Below, piece by piece: positions 4,981 through 5,392 of a DNA stretch of 5,392 bases. The position numbers and the translations under genes are program-made. Under the pieces are notes generated by a model, which ran no database searches, was not told the DNA's origin, and was given only the letters and a program-made list of their open reading frames with translations. Numbering within the stretch: position 1 is the stretch's first letter; each line of letters begins with the position of its first letter. The stretch comes from Oceanococcus sp041625325 (GTDB taxonomy: Bacteria; Pseudomonadota; Gammaproteobacteria; Nevskiales; Oceanococcaceae): contig JBFJTN010000242.1 of NCBI GenBank assembly GCA_041625325.1, forward strand, positions 1 to 5,392, given 5' to 3'.

Positions 4981-4988
4981 CTGTACCC

Positions 4989-5392
4989 ATGACAGAGCGC
5001 ACGCTCTCCATCATCAAGCCGGACGCCGTGGCCAAGAACGTGATCGGCCAGATCTACACCCGTTTCGAGCAGGCCGGCCTGACCATCGTTGCCGCCAAGA
5101 TGGCTCATCTGAGCCGTGACGAAGCGGAAAGCTTCTACGCCGTGCACCGTGAGCGCCCGTTCTTCAATGACCTGGTCGAGTTCATGATCTCCGGCCCGGT
5201 GATGATCCAGGTCCTGGAAGGCGACAATGCAATCGCCAAGAACCGTGATCTGATGGGTGCCACCAACCCCAAGGACGCCGCGCCGGGCACCATCCGCGCC
5301 GATTTCGCCGACTCCATCGACGCCAATGCCGTGCACGGCAGCGACGGCCCGGACACGGCCAAGACCGAAATCGACTTCTTCTTCGGAGCCTC
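4989..5392 (+). CDS. ndk: Nucleoside diphosphate kinase (3' end outside window)
   Basis: Ndk moves the terminal phosphate of ATP to other nucleoside diphosphates through a phosphohistidine intermediate and balances (d)NTP pools in the cytosol. The reading frame is open to the window edge and 134 complete codons are seen; the family has about 141-143, so only a few residues are missing. TLSIIKPDAVAKNVIGQI (5-22) carries the conserved Lys10 of the phosphate site. RPFFNDLVEFMISGPV, NRDLMGATNPKDAAPGTIR (85-103) and NAVHGSDG with catalytic His116 are all typical, as is the start of the C-terminal EIDFFF motif. ndk lies downstream of isc genes in many gammaproteobacteria. Here it has its own predicted promoter and a 126-base gap, so it is probably not part of the coupled isc unit. 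Confidence 0.96.
   Translation, partial: MTERTLSIIKPDAVAKNVIGQIYTRFEQAGLTIVAAKMAHLSRDEAESFYAVHRERPFFNDLVEFMISGPVMIQVLEGDNAIAKNRDLMGATNPKDAAPGTIRADFADSIDANAVHGSDGPDTAKTEIDFFFGA

Noticed and set aside
1..5392. Mobile element, CRISPR array, tRNA or rRNA gene
   Set aside because: No transposase-like protein, terminal inverted repeats, regularly spaced repeats or tRNA-like cloverleaf was seen. The genes are packed housekeeping-type genes with even GC content.

Overview
The window is GC-rich (about two-thirds G+C by eye) and every gene lies on the + strand, nearly end to end. The order is trmJ (3' part), cysE, an iscR-like regulator, two consecutive cysteine desulfurase genes, an iscU-like gene, iscA and ndk (5' part). 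trmJ next to iscR and ndk downstream of the isc genes are typical of Gammaproteobacteria, and cysE directly before iscR is known in some of them. The GC content and gene order suggest a chromosome of a GC-rich gammaproteobacterium, perhaps Chromatiales or Ectothiorhodospiraceae-like. That placement is an inference.

Layout: 2-526 is the C-terminal 174 codons of TrmJ, a tRNA ribose methyltransferase. A 92-base gap holds a possible cysE promoter. From 619 to 4862 runs a tightly packed cysE-iscR-desulfurase 1-desulfurase 2-iscU-iscA unit whose genes overlap by 4 or 8 bases or are 1 base apart, so it is almost certainly one translationally coupled operon. A 126-base gap holds a perfect 10-bp GC-rich inverted repeat, a good sigma70-type promoter and a strong ribosome binding site for ndk, which runs off the right edge.

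The main point of interest is that this looks like an ISC operon but its key parts are altered. The IscR-like protein lacks all three cysteines and the histidine that hold the [2Fe-2S] cluster in E. coli IscR. The IscU-like protein has lost Cys37, Asp39 and His105 (E. coli numbering), keeping only Cys63 and Cys106, and its chaperone-recognition motif LPPVK is LPAVK. Two divergent desulfurases stand where one is usual, both with intact catalytic residues, and the second lacks most of the C-terminal tail used by E. coli IscS to bind IscU. hscB, hscA, fdx and iscX, usually between iscA and ndk, are absent. IscA and CysE look normal.

A working model is that CysE makes O-acetylserine for cysteine synthesis, one or both desulfurases take sulfur from cysteine, and the altered IscU and IscA form a shortened sulfur-transfer or Fe-S branch that does not use HscA/HscB. 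The regulator would act without an IscR-type cluster. The model is inferred from residues and gene order; nothing here shows activity directly.
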